This document shows positions 1 through 8,905 of a stretch of 64,000 bases of DNA, one piece after another (within the stretch, counting starts at the first letter, position 1; every line of letters starts with the position of its first letter). The translations under genes were made by a program, and so were the position numbers. Below the pieces are notes generated by a model. That model saw nothing but the letters and a program-made list of their open reading frames with translations. It searched no databases and was not told the DNA's origin. Origin of the DNA: Streptomyces sp. NBC_00459 (lineage in GTDB: Bacteria; Actinomycetota; Actinomycetes; Streptomycetales; Streptomycetaceae); NCBI RefSeq assembly GCF_036013955.1, contig NZ_CP107903.1, positions 5,270,001-5,334,000 of the forward strand, read 5' to 3'.

Positions 1-1240
1 GCATGCGTTCGATGGCCACCTCGGTGGGTTCGAGGTCCATCGTGACGGCCACCGTGCGGATGACGTCCGGGGTGTGGACGAGGAGCGGGGCCAGGAAGTT
101 GACGCCGACCGGGGTCATCGGCCATTCCTTCACCCACGCGGTGGAGTGGCACCAGGGGGCGCGCGTCGACGACTCGCGGGTCTTCGCCTGGAGGTACGTG
201 GGCTCCATGGCGTCCAGTTCGGCCGGCCAGGCGTTGCGCTTCGTCATCGCCTGGAGGTGGTCGATCGGGTGGTCCGGGTCGTACATGGAGTGGATGAGGG
301 AGGCCAGCCTGCCCTGGCCGAGGGGCTGTCGGACGCGGATGTCCGCCTCCTGGAGCCGGGAGCAGATGTCCGTCAGTTCGCGGGCCATGACCACCGCGAG
401 GCCCGCGTCCCGGTCGACCTTGCGGCCGCCGTGGGGACGCGCCGCGCGGGCCATCGTGTGGGCCTCGGCGGCGAGTTCGCGGTTGAAGTGCATACAGGCG
501 ACGAGGTAGGCGCGGTGCTGCTCGCTGCTCGTCGACACCATGGACTGGAGCTGGTCGTACGAGTGCTGCAGCCACGGCGGTGACTTCTCGTCGCCGCGTA
601 CGGCCACGTCCTTGGCGTGCGCGTCCGGGTCGGCGGGGAGGGTGCGGGCGAGCATCTGGAGGCGGGTGACGAAGCCGTCGCCGTTCGCCACGTGCTTGAG
701 CAGCGTGCCGAAGCGGTCGACGAGGGCCTCCTGGTCCTCGCTGTCGCGCAGGCCGACGCCGGGGCCCTCGATCTCGATGGCCGCGGTCACCGTACGGCGG
801 TCCGCGTGCAGGAGTACGGCGATCTCGTCCGGGCCGAACGGGGCCGCGAGCCAGTTGATGCGGCCGATGCCGGGGGGCGGGCCGATCTCGACCTCGCGGC
901 CGTCGATCTGGGTGCCGGCCTCCATGACGGAGCTGCGGTAGGCCGTGCCCTGGCGGAGCGCTCTCTTGTAACTGCGGTTGATCTCGAACCACTTGTAGAA
1001 CGTGCGGCGCTTGTACGGGACGTACACCACCGCGAGTGCCAGCATCGGGAAGCCGGTCAGCAGCACGATGCGCAGGGCCAGAACGGGTACGACCAGGCCG
1101 CACACCATGCCGAGGAAGGCGCCCGCGATGATGAGCGCGATCTCGCCGGACTCGCGGTTGCGGCCGACGATCGCGTTCGGGCGGGCGCGGCCGATGAGAT
1201 ACGTACGGCGGGGCGAGACCACGTGGGACTCGGTCGTCAA
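1..1240 (-). CDS. SCO6880-family (PrgI-like) membrane protein, 3' end cut by window
   Basis: At least 413 residues are visible and the C-terminus lies beyond position 1. The protein starts at a TTG (1240-1238) that overlaps the TGA of the upstream gene (TTGA, 4 bp), so the two are probably translationally coupled. A GTG six codons in is an alternative start. Two adjacent hydrophobic segments at about residues 29-70 are followed by a long soluble region. This is the layout of SCO6880/PrgI-type proteins, which in Gram-positive conjugation systems sit next to the VirB4 ATPase. The family call is from recognition of the N-terminal region; the role in a type IV secretion-like complex is inferred from the neighbours. 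Confidence 0.72.
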   Translation of the reverse strand, partial: MTTESHVVSPRRTYLIGRARPNAIVGRNRESGEIALIIAGAFLGMVCGLVVPVLALRIVLLTGFPMLALAVVYVPYKRRTFYKWFEINRSYKRALRQGTAYRSSVMEAGTQIDGREVEIGPPPGIGRINWLAAPFGPDEIAVLLHADRRTVTAAIEIEGPGVGLRDSEDQEALVDRFGTLLKHVANGDGFVTRLQMLARTLPADPDAHAKDVAVRGDEKSPPWLQHSYDQLQSMVSTSSEQHRAYLVACMHFNRELAAEAHTMARAARPHGGRKVDRDAGLAVVMARELTDICSRLQEADIRVRQPLGQGRLASLIHSMYDPDHPIDHLQAMTKRNAWPAELDAMEPTYLQAKTRESSTRAPWCHSTAWVKEWPMTPVGVNFLAPLLVHTPDVIRTVAVTMDLEPTEVAIERM

Positions 1241-2571
1241 CGCCCGTCACCTCCAGGGCGGTTGGATCGGTTGCTGTTGCCGGCGTGCGGGCTGCTGCGC
1301 GGCGGGGGTGCGGCGGAGGGGACAGATCCGCCGCCGCCCGAGGGCCGCGAGCTGTGCGCGGCCACGCCGCCGGACACGGGGTTGGCCGGGCGCGGGGTGG
1401 ACGACTGGCCGCCGCCTCCACCGCCTCCGTTGTTGTCCGTCCGGCTGCTGTGGGTCTTGATGCCCTGGGCGACGAGGGTCGCCGGGGAGCTGATGACGGC
1501 GGCGGCCTTGCCTTCGGCGCCCTGCATGATGCGGTTGTTGCGGGAGCCCGCGATCTCGTCGCCGAAGCCGGGGACGAAGCGGTAGATCATCGCGCTCGCG
1601 AAGATGGCGAGGAGGATGATGGAGAGGCCGGAGACGACCGCCGAGAAGGCGTCCGGGCCGTCGTTCGTGGAGAGTGCGCCCGCCAGGCCCAGCACGATGG
1701 CGATCACCGGTTTGACCAGGATGACCGCGATCATGATGCCGGCCCAGCGGCGGACGTGCCCCCAGAGGTTCTTGTCGACCAGTCCCGCGTACACGACCGT
1801 GCCGAGCAGCGCGCCGACGTACAGCAGGGCGGCCCGGATGACGAGTTCCAGCCAGAGGATGCCGGCGGCGAGGATCGACACCATGGACACCACGATCAGC
1901 ATGATCGGGCCGCCGCCGATGTCCTGGCCCTTGGCCAGTGCTCCGGAGAAGGTGCCGAAGAACGTGTCGGTCTGGTCGCCGGTGGCGCTCGCGAGGACCT
2001 CGGTGACGCCGTCGGTCGCCGAGACGACGGTGTAGAGGACGAGGGGCGTGAAGGCGGAGGCCAGGACGGTCAGCCAGAGGAAGCCGATCGCCTCGGAGAT
2101 GGCCGTGGTGAGGGGGACGCCTCGTACGGCCCGCTTGGCGACCGCGAGCAGCCACAGCACCAGGGTCAGGACGGTGGACGCGGCGAACACGACCGCGTAC
2201 TGCTGGAGGAACTTCGCGTTGGTGAAGTCGACGGTCGCGGTCGCCTTCACTGCCTCGCTGAGCTTGTCGACCGTCCAGGAGGCGGCGTCGGCGCAGCCCT
2301 TGGCGAGGGAGGACAGGGGGTCGAGGGTGGAGGTGGGGCTGGTGACGGAGCCCGATCCGGCGCCGCCCTGTTCGCCCTCGCAGATCTTCTTGGCCTCGCC
2401 GAAGAGCAGGGCGCAGTCGGAGTTGCCGGTCGTCGACGGGGAGGGCGTGGGGGACGGTGTCGGTGCCGCGTACGCCTGGGATGCCAGGAGTACGGCCGTC
2501 GTCTGTACGGCTGTCAGCGCTCCGGCGATCTTGAGCACGAGGTAGGGCCTACCTGGCGTGTTACCGGGCAT
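1237..2571 (-). CDS. Polytopic membrane protein, VirB6/TrbL-like
   Basis: 444 residues. A signal-peptide-like N-terminus (about residues 12-36, ending ASQAYA) is followed by a Thr/Pro/Ser linker, a short segment with two Cys, and then about six hydrophobic helices between residues 120 and 340. The C-terminal 90 residues are disordered and Gly/Ser/Pro rich. An N-terminal extracytoplasmic part, several helices and a polar tail are what VirB6/TrbL-type channel proteins look like. In S. coelicolor a similar protein belongs to the cmdABCDEF cluster (from memory), linked to differentiation. Its start overlaps the end of the upstream gene by 11 bp and its stop overlaps the next start. The function is inferred. 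Confidence 0.7.
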   Translation of the reverse strand: MPGNTPGRPYLVLKIAGALTAVQTTAVLLASQAYAAPTPSPTPSPSTTGNSDCALLFGEAKKICEGEQGGAGSGSVTSPTSTLDPLSSLAKGCADAASWTVDKLSEAVKATATVDFTNAKFLQQYAVVFAASTVLTLVLWLLAVAKRAVRGVPLTTAISEAIGFLWLTVLASAFTPLVLYTVVSATDGVTEVLASATGDQTDTFFGTFSGALAKGQDIGGGPIMLIVVSMVSILAAGILWLELVIRAALLYVGALLGTVVYAGLVDKNLWGHVRRWAGIMIAVILVKPVIAIVLGLAGALSTNDGPDAFSAVVSGLSIILLAIFASAMIYRFVPGFGDEIAGSRNNRIMQGAEGKAAAVISSPATLVAQGIKTHSSRTDNNGGGGGGGQSSTPRPANPVSGGVAAHSSRPSGGGGSVPSAAPPPRSSPHAGNSNRSNRPGGDGR

Positions 2572-3436
2572 AGGTGAACCCTCCGTACTCGTCGATGGCC
2601 TTGCTGATCTCGTCGGAGGCGGCGGCTCGGTCGTCGCCGGGGACCGGGTTGGGGCCGTCCTTCTCCGAGTAGGAGACGATCTTCCAGTCGTCGCCCGACC
2701 AGCGCATGTCGTAGGTCCAGGTCTTCCAGGACGAGGTGACCGGGCTGGTGGAGGTCTCGCCGGCGATGCCGGTCAGGCCGACATACCAGACGTCGACCGT
2801 GGCGGTGGCGCCGCCGTAGGCGACGGTTTTTGTGCCGACGGGGGTCACGCGGGAGACGAACGTGCTGCCTGCGGGGGCGTTGCCGTTCGCGTCGAGGCCG
2901 AGTCTGGTGAGGAAGCCGGCCGAGTAGGCCTTGTCGAGGGGGGCCTTGAGGCTGGCGGCTGCCTCGGAGGTGAAGAGGGTGTCGAGGAGCTTGTCCCGGC
3001 TGTCCTTCCTGAACATGCCGGTCGAGCCCAGCGAGACCGCGTAGTTGGCCGCCGCGGACTGGGCGCCCTGTCGGTTGTGTGCGAACCCGGACGGGATGCC
3101 GGCCGCCTTCTTGGTGACCGGCTGCTCGCCGGAGGCCTCGGTTGCCGCCGTGTCGGGTTGGCCGACGCTGTTGCTGCCGGAGCCGCTGCCCGCTGTGGAG
3201 GACGACGACGTAGAGGAATCGTCTCCTCCGCGGTTCGCGAAGGCGATCGCCGCGATCAGGAGGACGACCACGCCGACCGCTGTCACCGTGCCTCGGGACG
3301 ACTTGGTGCGCCGGGCGCCGCCGTAGACACCGCCGTTGCCCTGGTCGTGGTAGCGGGTTCGGGTCTGGCCGGTGCCGCCGTACCCGTCGTCGGGGCCGGT
3401 GGAGTCGCCGTCGTGCTGGCTGTCACCGAGACTCAT
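2561..3436 (-). CDS. Membrane-anchored protein, VirB8/TcpC-like shape
   Basis: 291 residues. A polar N-terminus of about 45 residues, one transmembrane helix (about 48-68), a Ser/Thr-rich linker, then an extracytoplasmic domain of about 180 residues ending in two Trp-rich strands (WTYDMRWSGDDWKIV). That ending is typical of NTF2-like folds such as VirB8/TcpC. It is the second gene of the minus-strand run. No enzyme motif is present. The VirB8-like role is inferred from topology and from neighbours that look like VirB6 and SCO6880 proteins; a profile search would be needed to confirm it. Confidence 0.66.
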   Translation of the reverse strand: MSLGDSQHDGDSTGPDDGYGGTGQTRTRYHDQGNGGVYGGARRTKSSRGTVTAVGVVVLLIAAIAFANRGGDDSSTSSSSTAGSGSGSNSVGQPDTAATEASGEQPVTKKAAGIPSGFAHNRQGAQSAAANYAVSLGSTGMFRKDSRDKLLDTLFTSEAAASLKAPLDKAYSAGFLTRLGLDANGNAPAGSTFVSRVTPVGTKTVAYGGATATVDVWYVGLTGIAGETSTSPVTSSWKTWTYDMRWSGDDWKIVSYSEKDGPNPVPGDDRAAASDEISKAIDEYGGFTYAR

Positions 3437-3669
3437 TGCGCGCCCGTCCCCTCGAACTCGTTTCGAACTCGTGTCGAATCCACGCGTACGGGTACGCGTG
3501 ACAGTACGACGGTAGCCGTGCTGGTTCCCGCGCGGGCGCGGTGTGGTGACTCGACATCAGGGAGACGCAACCTCAGTCGGTGGGCACGACGGGTGGGTGG
3601 GTGTGGGGAGGAAGAACCGGGCGTGCCCGGCGGTCCGACTGACGATGTGCCACGCGCGGGTGGCGCCGG

Positions 3670-4089
3670 CTACACGGCCATGCCGTAGACGATGGTGAAG
3701 AGGGTGCCGAGCGAGCCGATGATGAACACGCCTGTCAGGCCCGCGATGATGAGGCCCTTGCCCTGTTCCGCGCTGAAGGTGTCACGCAGCGCCGTGGCGC
3801 CGATGCGCTGTTTGGCCGCACCCCAGATGGCGATGCCCAGGCACATCAGGATGGCCACGGCCATCACGACCTGAACCATGGTCTTCGCTTCGGTGCCCAG
3901 GCTGCCGAAGGGGCCCCAGTCCGGAGCGATCCCGCCGATGATGGTGTTGATGTCGCCCTTTTCGGCCGCAAGCCACATGTAAGTCACCGCCCCTGTCGGG
4001 TAGTTCCGCGCGTCCCCTGCCGCAGTGCAGAGGTCAGTCCTATTCTCGCCGACAATGACGCTGTCCGATGTCGACTTGACGTCATTCAT
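3670..4089 (-). CDS. Small two-helix membrane protein, VirB2/pilin-like
   Basis: 139 residues with two transmembrane helices (about 71-90 and 113-135) and a short charged loop. This size and topology suit a VirB2/TrbC-like subunit, and it is the first gene of the minus-strand cluster. The ATG at 4089 has no evident ribosome binding site. An internal ATG at 3978 (MWLAAEKG) would keep both helices, so the true start is uncertain. The 233 bp to the next gene (3437-3669) hold no other ORF I can support. Confidence 0.62.
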   Translation of the reverse strand: MNDVKSTSDSVIVGENRTDLCTAAGDARNYPTGAVTYMWLAAEKGDINTIIGGIAPDWGPFGSLGTEAKTMVQVVMAVAILMCLGIAIWGAAKQRIGATALRDTFSAEQGKGLIIAGLTGVFIIGSLGTLFTIVYGMAV

Positions 4090-4352
4090 TGGCGGGTTTC
4101 GTACGAATACCTTGCCATCGCCTCTCGCGGCACCCTATGGGGGAGCGCGGGACGGTGTGCGAGGGGTTGAACGGATCGTATGGTCACTCTGTGTATCACG
4201 GCTGGTTACGCCGGGCAATGAGGTGTGGGCGGAACCTGTGGTGTGGTCCCGTCGTTAGTCACCTACGGCCAGCTGTGGCCATCGGTGCGGTCACGGACTG
4301 CTTCTGACGGTCCGTATCCATGTGCAGGCTATCGCGGACCTCGGACATGGCG

Positions 4353-4381
4353 ACGGGCCGCGGCTGGTAGCCGCGGCCCGT
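4353..4381 (-). terminator. Stem-loop after the S53 peptidase gene
   Basis: A perfect 13-bp stem (4353-4365 with 4369-4381) and a 3-nt loop, without a U-tract. It lies 127 bp past the stop of the minus-strand peptidase gene. I see no gene in the rest of the 4090-4507 gap, which must also contain the promoter of the minus-strand membrane cluster. Confidence 0.7.
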
Positions 4382-4507
4382 TCCCCAGTGCCCGCCGGTG
4401 ATCCCCACGATCCCCGGTGGCGTTTGTGTGATGAGTTACGTTGATGAGTTACGCATTGGCTGGATTTGGTTGGTGGTTCCGGTCGGCCGGTGCGGTGCGC
4501 TGCCGGT

Positions 4508-5863
4508 TCAGCCGGTGAAGGCGTCCAGGCCCTGCGGGGTGCCCCAGCCGGTCGGGCCGTCGTAGCCGGACCTGGCGGTGCAGTAGTAGCTGGTGGTGCA
4601 GGTGCCGTTGTTGCCCGAGGTCACGTCGTTGAGGGCCGAGGTGCCGGCCGCCGCGTAGGGGTACGAGGCCGGGTAGTCGCTGCTGCCGGGGGTGCCGGCG
4701 AGGGCGTAGACGCCCGCGATGATCGGGGCGGAGGCGCTGGTGCCGCCGTAGGTGACCCAGCCGGTGCCGTCGCCGTAGGTGTCGTAGACCGAGACGCCGG
4801 TCGCGGGGTCGGCCACGGCGGAGACGTCGGAGATCATGCGCTTGGTGCAGGTCGCGTCGGTCTGCCAGGTCGGCTTCGCGTCGTACGAGGAGCAGCCGGA
4901 GCCGGTGCCCTCGGTGCTGCTGGTCTTCCAGACGCTCTCGGTCCAGCCGCGGGTGGTGGAGGAGGTGGAGAGCTTGGTGCCGCCGACGGAGGTGACGTAC
5001 TTGGAGGCGGCCGGGTACTCGGCGCCGTAGCCCTCGTCGCCCGCGCTGACCGTGATGGCGACGCCGGGGTGGTTGAAGTACGAGCTGTCGTAGCTGGTGT
5101 CGGAGGAGGACTCCGAGCCGCCGTAGCTGTTGGAGACGTACTTGGCGCCCAGGGTGACCGCGCGGTTGACGGCGGTGCCGAGGTTGGCCATCGAGGACGA
5201 CTTGGCCTCGACCAGCAGGATGTTGCAGTTCGGGCAGATCGCGCTGGCCATGTCGAGGTCGAGGGAGATCTCACCTGCCCAGCCGCTGTCGGCGGTGGGG
5301 AGGGAGGTCGTCGAGCCGGTCTGGCTGACCTTCTTGAAGCAGCCGTTGGCGACGGTGCAGGCGGAGAGACCGTAGTACGAGCGGTAGGCCGCCAGGTCGG
5401 AGGCCGCGTTCGGGTCGTCGTAGGCGTCGACGATCGCGATGGTCTCGCCCGAGCCGTTGGAGTCGGCGGCGTCGGTCAGTCCGTAGGCGTCCTGGAGGTC
5501 GCTGGGGCCGTAACCGGTGGGGGTGGCCGAGGTGGCGTTCGGCTTGATGGTCGCGGGTGCGGTGCCCTTCTTCGCCGCCTGTGCCTCCTGGAAGGCGGTG
5601 GTGCCGCCGGTGACGCGCAGGGCGTTGCAGGACGCGAAGCCCTTCGCCGGTGTCGCGTCACACTGGCTGGTGTAGCTCACATGGGCCTTGGCGACCTGGG
5701 CGGCGATGGTCTTGGCGGTGACCTTCTGGGGTGCCGCGGCGGCGCCGGCCTGGGCCGCGGTGCCGAGTCCGGCGAGGGCGAGCGCTGCCGTGGCTACGGC
5801 GGCGGTGCCTATGCGGCGCCATCTGCCGTGCGTGGACTGGCTGCTGGGGGGTGACGTACGCAA
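4508..5863 (-). CDS. Secreted S53 (sedolisin/kumamolisin-like) serine peptidase
   Basis: 451 residues, starting at TTG 5863 with a strong AGGAGG (complement of 5871-5876) about 8 nt upstream. A signal peptide (about 1-43, Ala-rich) is followed by a short pro-region. The catalytic core carries the S53 signatures: Glu and Asp in WAGEISLDLDMA, the oxyanion Asp in SAGDEG, and the nucleophile in GGTSASAP. The C-terminal calcium-site pattern (DVTSGNNG ... GYDGPTGWGTPQG) is also present. The pro-domain is much shorter than in classical sedolisins. It is probably exported and acts on extracellular protein. It forms a separate unit with its own promoter and terminator. Confidence 0.9.
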   Translation of the reverse strand: MRTSPPSSQSTHGRWRRIGTAAVATAALALAGLGTAAQAGAAAAPQKVTAKTIAAQVAKAHVSYTSQCDATPAKGFASCNALRVTGGTTAFQEAQAAKKGTAPATIKPNATSATPTGYGPSDLQDAYGLTDAADSNGSGETIAIVDAYDDPNAASDLAAYRSYYGLSACTVANGCFKKVSQTGSTTSLPTADSGWAGEISLDLDMASAICPNCNILLVEAKSSSMANLGTAVNRAVTLGAKYVSNSYGGSESSSDTSYDSSYFNHPGVAITVSAGDEGYGAEYPAASKYVTSVGGTKLSTSSTTRGWTESVWKTSSTEGTGSGCSSYDAKPTWQTDATCTKRMISDVSAVADPATGVSVYDTYGDGTGWVTYGGTSASAPIIAGVYALAGTPGSSDYPASYPYAAAGTSALNDVTSGNNGTCTTSYYCTARSGYDGPTGWGTPQGLDAFTG

Positions 5864-6156
5864 CGTACAGCCTCCTGTTAGGGGGTTGGCAGGGGCAGTG
5901 CGGGTGGGGGGTTTGTCGCCGGTGCGGTGTCCCCGGCGGCGGGTTGGCGGCCCGCGACGACCATCGCTTGTTGAGTACGTGACAACAAGACGGGTTGCGG
6001 AATCCTGACTTCCGCGTGACTGAAGGGGGTTGCTGGGTTACCGATCACTGACGGGGTGATGGGTGGGGGGAGGGGGTGGCTTGACCTTGAACACGGGTCG
6101 TCCACAGCCTGCGCACAGTTGTGTACGCGGACGCGCGTAGAAGCGTGTGAGCTGGT

Positions 6157-6825
6157 GTGGGGTGGTGTGGGATGGTTTGGGGTTTGGCGGGGGTTCAGGC
6201 GGGGCTTGTGGGGCGGCTGTTACCGGGGGTGGTGCGGCGGGTGTCGGCGGGTGGCGCGCCGCAGCCGTGGTGGGTTCCGCGGCGTGCGCTGACGGTGGTG
6301 TCGGCCGATGTGGACACGGGCGCCGGGGTCGGGGCGGTGTGGATGGTGTGGCGTCCAGGGGCTGCGGGGGCGCGGGAGTACGTCGAATTCCTGGAGTGGT
6401 ACGACGGGCAGTGGCGGTCCCTTGGGGGTGCCGGTTCTTCCGTGGACGATCCGGCTGACACCGACACCGACACCGATGTCGACGTGATCGAGGTTCGCGG
6501 CGGTTCGGGCTCGCTCAGCCTCAGCCGGCGTCGCGATCCGTCGCGCTCCGTCGAATCGGCCCTGTGGATCGCGTGCGTCCAGGTGTATCTGGGGCCGGAT
6601 GTCGACCACATCCTCATTGGCGACCGCCGGTTCGACGTGGCGTCCGGGCAGCGCCGAGTTGTCGCTGTCTGGAAGGGGCCCCGGATCAGGCGTGGGTGGC
6701 GTCCCGTCATCGTCGCCTTCGGGCGCGATGGCAGCGAGTTTTCGCGTCTTGGGCCGCTCGACAGCCTGGACAGCCGTACCTGGGCGCGGGTGTGGGGGGA
6801 GTTGGGCGAGCCCGAGGAGTCCTAG
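6157..6825 (+). CDS. Hypothetical protein, Streptomyces-type
   Basis: 222 residues and no domain I recognise. The hydrophobic N-terminus is poorly defined because several GTG/ATG codons lie at 6147-6180 with no good ribosome binding site. A short repeat of GACACC units near 6457-6480 encodes a run of Asp-Thr pairs. The C-terminal part is rich in Trp, Arg and acidic residues. It converges on the DUF397 gene with only 9 bp between the stops. The 293 bp upstream (5864-6156) hold nothing clear besides the two divergent promoters. Confidence 0.5.
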   Translation: MGWCGMVWGLAGVQAGLVGRLLPGVVRRVSAGGAPQPWWVPRRALTVVSADVDTGAGVGAVWMVWRPGAAGAREYVEFLEWYDGQWRSLGGAGSSVDDPADTDTDTDVDVIEVRGGSGSLSLSRRRDPSRSVESALWIACVQVYLGPDVDHILIGDRRFDVASGQRRVVAVWKGPRIRRGWRPVIVAFGRDGSEFSRLGPLDSLDSRTWARVWGELGEPEES

Positions 6826-6834
6826 GGGGCCGGC

Positions 6835-7191
6835 TCAGGCGAAGTGGTCGAACTCGCCTGCTCGTACGCCCAGGACGAAGGCGTGCCATTTGCCGCGGTC
6901 CGTGGTGACGACCGTGTCGGGGGCGGTGGCCGAGCGGAGGCGGACGTGGGTGTCGGGCGTTTGGCCGAGGGTGACTTCGATCGCGGGGGCGGTTGCCTTC
7001 GGCGGGGGCGTGTCGGTCTTGAGGGTGGCGAGGAGCGCGTGGAAGGCGGCTGGGGTGGTGGTGAGTATCGCTCCTGTGGGGTCGCCGGATTCGGTGAGGT
7101 GGATTGTTCGGGGGGTGGTGGGGGTGGTGGCGATGTGTATGCAGGAGGCGCCCTCGGAGCAGTACGACGACTTCTGCCAGTGCGGGGTCAT
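6835..7191 (-). CDS. DUF397 protein, partner of the XRE regulator
   Basis: 118 residues. The first half starts WQKSSYCSEGASCIHI, the classic DUF397 opening. The C-terminus (WHAFVLGVRAGEFDHFA) is the classic DUF397 ending, so the protein looks like one and a half DUF397 units. Such proteins are usually encoded next to an XRE/DUF5753 regulator, as here, where the upstream gene ends 14 bp away on the same strand. In WhiJ/AbaA-type loci the small protein is thought to modulate the DNA-binding partner. Confidence 0.85.
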   Translation of the reverse strand: MTPHWQKSSYCSEGASCIHIATTPTTPRTIHLTESGDPTGAILTTTPAAFHALLATLKTDTPPPKATAPAIEVTLGQTPDTHVRLRSATAPDTVVTTDRGKWHAFVLGVRAGEFDHFA

Positions 7192-7205
7192 GGGGGTCCG
7201 TCCCT

Positions 7206-8060
7206 TCACAGGTCTCGCATCACGGTGTGGATGAGGTTCCGGGTCTTCTCCGGGTCGAGCGCGATGGCCTCGATACGGTCGAACAGCGTGCGGTACTTGC
7301 GCAACTCCGCCTCGGCGTCCAGGAAGGCGAGGCCGTGAGCCTGGTCGAGATAGACGGTGTCCAGCTCCGGCACCGGGCCGTGTGCGTAGTGGATCGACTG
7401 GCCGGACCCCGGGTAGGCGCCGACGTCGAAGGTGATGGCGCGCAGGGTGATGTGGCCTCGGTCGCTCATGTCGAGCAGGTGTCGCAGCTGCTGCCGGGCA
7501 ATCGCGGAGCCGCCGACCTTCATGCGTAGGGCGGCCTCGTGGATGACCGCCTCGTACGGCGTGGGTTCGTCTTCGCGGAAGAGGATCGCCTGGCGCTTGA
7601 TGCGGAACGACAGACGGTTCTCGATGTCGGGCGGTGGGAGTTCCGTGACCGCCTGGCGGAAGATCTCCAGCGCGTACTCGCGCGTCTGGAGAAGGCCGGG
7701 GATGCGTGCGGTGGTGGAGTCTCGCAACGACCGGGCGTGGTGTTCGAGTTCGGCGAGGTCCAGGAGCGAGGGGGAGAGCGTCTCGCGGTGCTCCTCCCAC
7801 CAGCCGCGTTTCCGATCGCCGGTCATTGCCGCGATCGCCTCGACGAGGGCCTTGTCCGGGCAGGTGTAGTGGTCTGCCAGGGTGCGTACGCGCTCGGCGC
7901 TCACGCCCAGCCGTGCGGTCTCCATGTTGCTGACCTGCGCCTGCTTCATACCGAGCAACTGGGCGGCCTGCGTTGACGTCAGGCCTGCGCGCTCGCGCAG
8001 TTTGCGCAGCTCGGCGCCAAGCCGGAGTTGACGTCCCGTCGGGCTGTTCCTCACGGGCAT
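7206..8060 (-). CDS. XRE-family regulator with DUF5753 domain (WhiJ-like)
   Basis: 284 residues. The N-terminal helix-turn-helix (about 15-70: LRKLRERAGLTSTQAAQLLG) is followed by a DUF5753 domain (about 95-275, including IPGLLQTREYA and RIKRQAIL). This matches the WhiJ/Scr1-like regulator family, which is very abundant in Streptomyces and linked to development and antibiotic production. It is co-oriented with the DUF397 gene and divergent from an ATPase gene, so the 190-bp gap at 8061-8250 probably holds the operators. Confidence 0.88.
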   Translation of the reverse strand: MPVRNSPTGRQLRLGAELRKLRERAGLTSTQAAQLLGMKQAQVSNMETARLGVSAERVRTLADHYTCPDKALVEAIAAMTGDRKRGWWEEHRETLSPSLLDLAELEHHARSLRDSTTARIPGLLQTREYALEIFRQAVTELPPPDIENRLSFRIKRQAILFREDEPTPYEAVIHEAALRMKVGGSAIARQQLRHLLDMSDRGHITLRAITFDVGAYPGSGQSIHYAHGPVPELDTVYLDQAHGLAFLDAEAELRKYRTLFDRIEAIALDPEKTRNLIHTVMRDL

Positions 8061-8250
8061 TCCCGTCTCTCCTGAGTGCTGCTGTCACCCACAAGGGTGA
8101 TTGCCTTTAGTATCCCCGGCTTTGGGTGAAGAATATATCCGCAGTTCGCTACCTTGGTTTCAGGCGCCCCCACCCAGAAGCACACCGCTCGACGGAGCGA
8201 CGAAGTCACTGGGCAACCGTCCAACTCCCCTCAGTGATCGGAGATTTCCG

Positions 8251-8697
8251 ATGGCCACCGTATCGCCGCCCTGCAACTACACCCTTCAACTCCCGCGCGA
8301 TCCACGCTCGCCGGGTATCGGCCGCGCGACCGTGCGGACCGTTCTGGCAGCGCGGGGGCTCGGCGAAGCCATTCCCGCCGCCGAGCTCGTCGCGTCCGAG
8401 CTGCTCACCAACGCCCACCAGCACACCAACGGGCCGTACGCCCTGCGCATCGTTCAACTCGGCGAGTCCGGCCGGCTTCGGCTCGCCGTCTGGGACACCG
8501 ATCCGAGGGTGCCGCCGGGGTTCCGGGCCGAGGGCGACCCCGTCTCCGTACCGTCGGTGGACGGTGAACGCGGCCGGGGGCTTCATCTCGTACGGGCGTG
8601 TGCGGACGCGTTGGGTGTGTCCGTGCTGCGGGAACTGGGGGCGTCCAAGGGCGGGAAGCTGCTGTGGGCCGAGTGTCAGTGGGGTGGCCTAGGGTGA
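8251..8697 (+). CDS. HATPase_c_2 (anti-sigma/RsbW-like) ATP-binding protein
   Basis: 148 residues from the ATG at 8251, with GGAGA about 7 nt upstream. The N-box (ELVASELLTNAHQHT) and the later glycine motif (ERGRGLHLVRACAD) place it among the GHKL ATPases of the RsbW/SpoIIAB type. Many short Streptomyces members lack a known partner. With the divergent XRE and DUF397 genes it completes the three-gene WhiJ/AbaA-type locus. No sigma factor gene is nearby. Confidence 0.85.
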   Translation: MATVSPPCNYTLQLPRDPRSPGIGRATVRTVLAARGLGEAIPAAELVASELLTNAHQHTNGPYALRIVQLGESGRLRLAVWDTDPRVPPGFRAEGDPVSVPSVDGERGRGLHLVRACADALGVSVLRELGASKGGKLLWAECQWGGLG

Positions 8698-8905
8698 TGA
8701 CAGATGAGCGGAGTGTGATTCAGGGGGCGGTGTGACGCACGTCGAACAGCGGCGGAAGGGGGCCCCGTGTGCACGTACGGACCCTGAGGTCGAGGCGGGG
8801 GGAGAAGTCGCACAGTACGGTGGATTGGACGCTGAGCGGGATGTCGGACCTCCCACCGACCCAGTTCGCGCAGCCACAGAGGTGGAGGAACGGAGGCAGC
8901 GAGCC

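Noticed and set aside
6457..6485. GACACC tandem repeat as a regulatory site
   Set aside because: It lies inside a coding frame and encodes Asp-Thr repeats.
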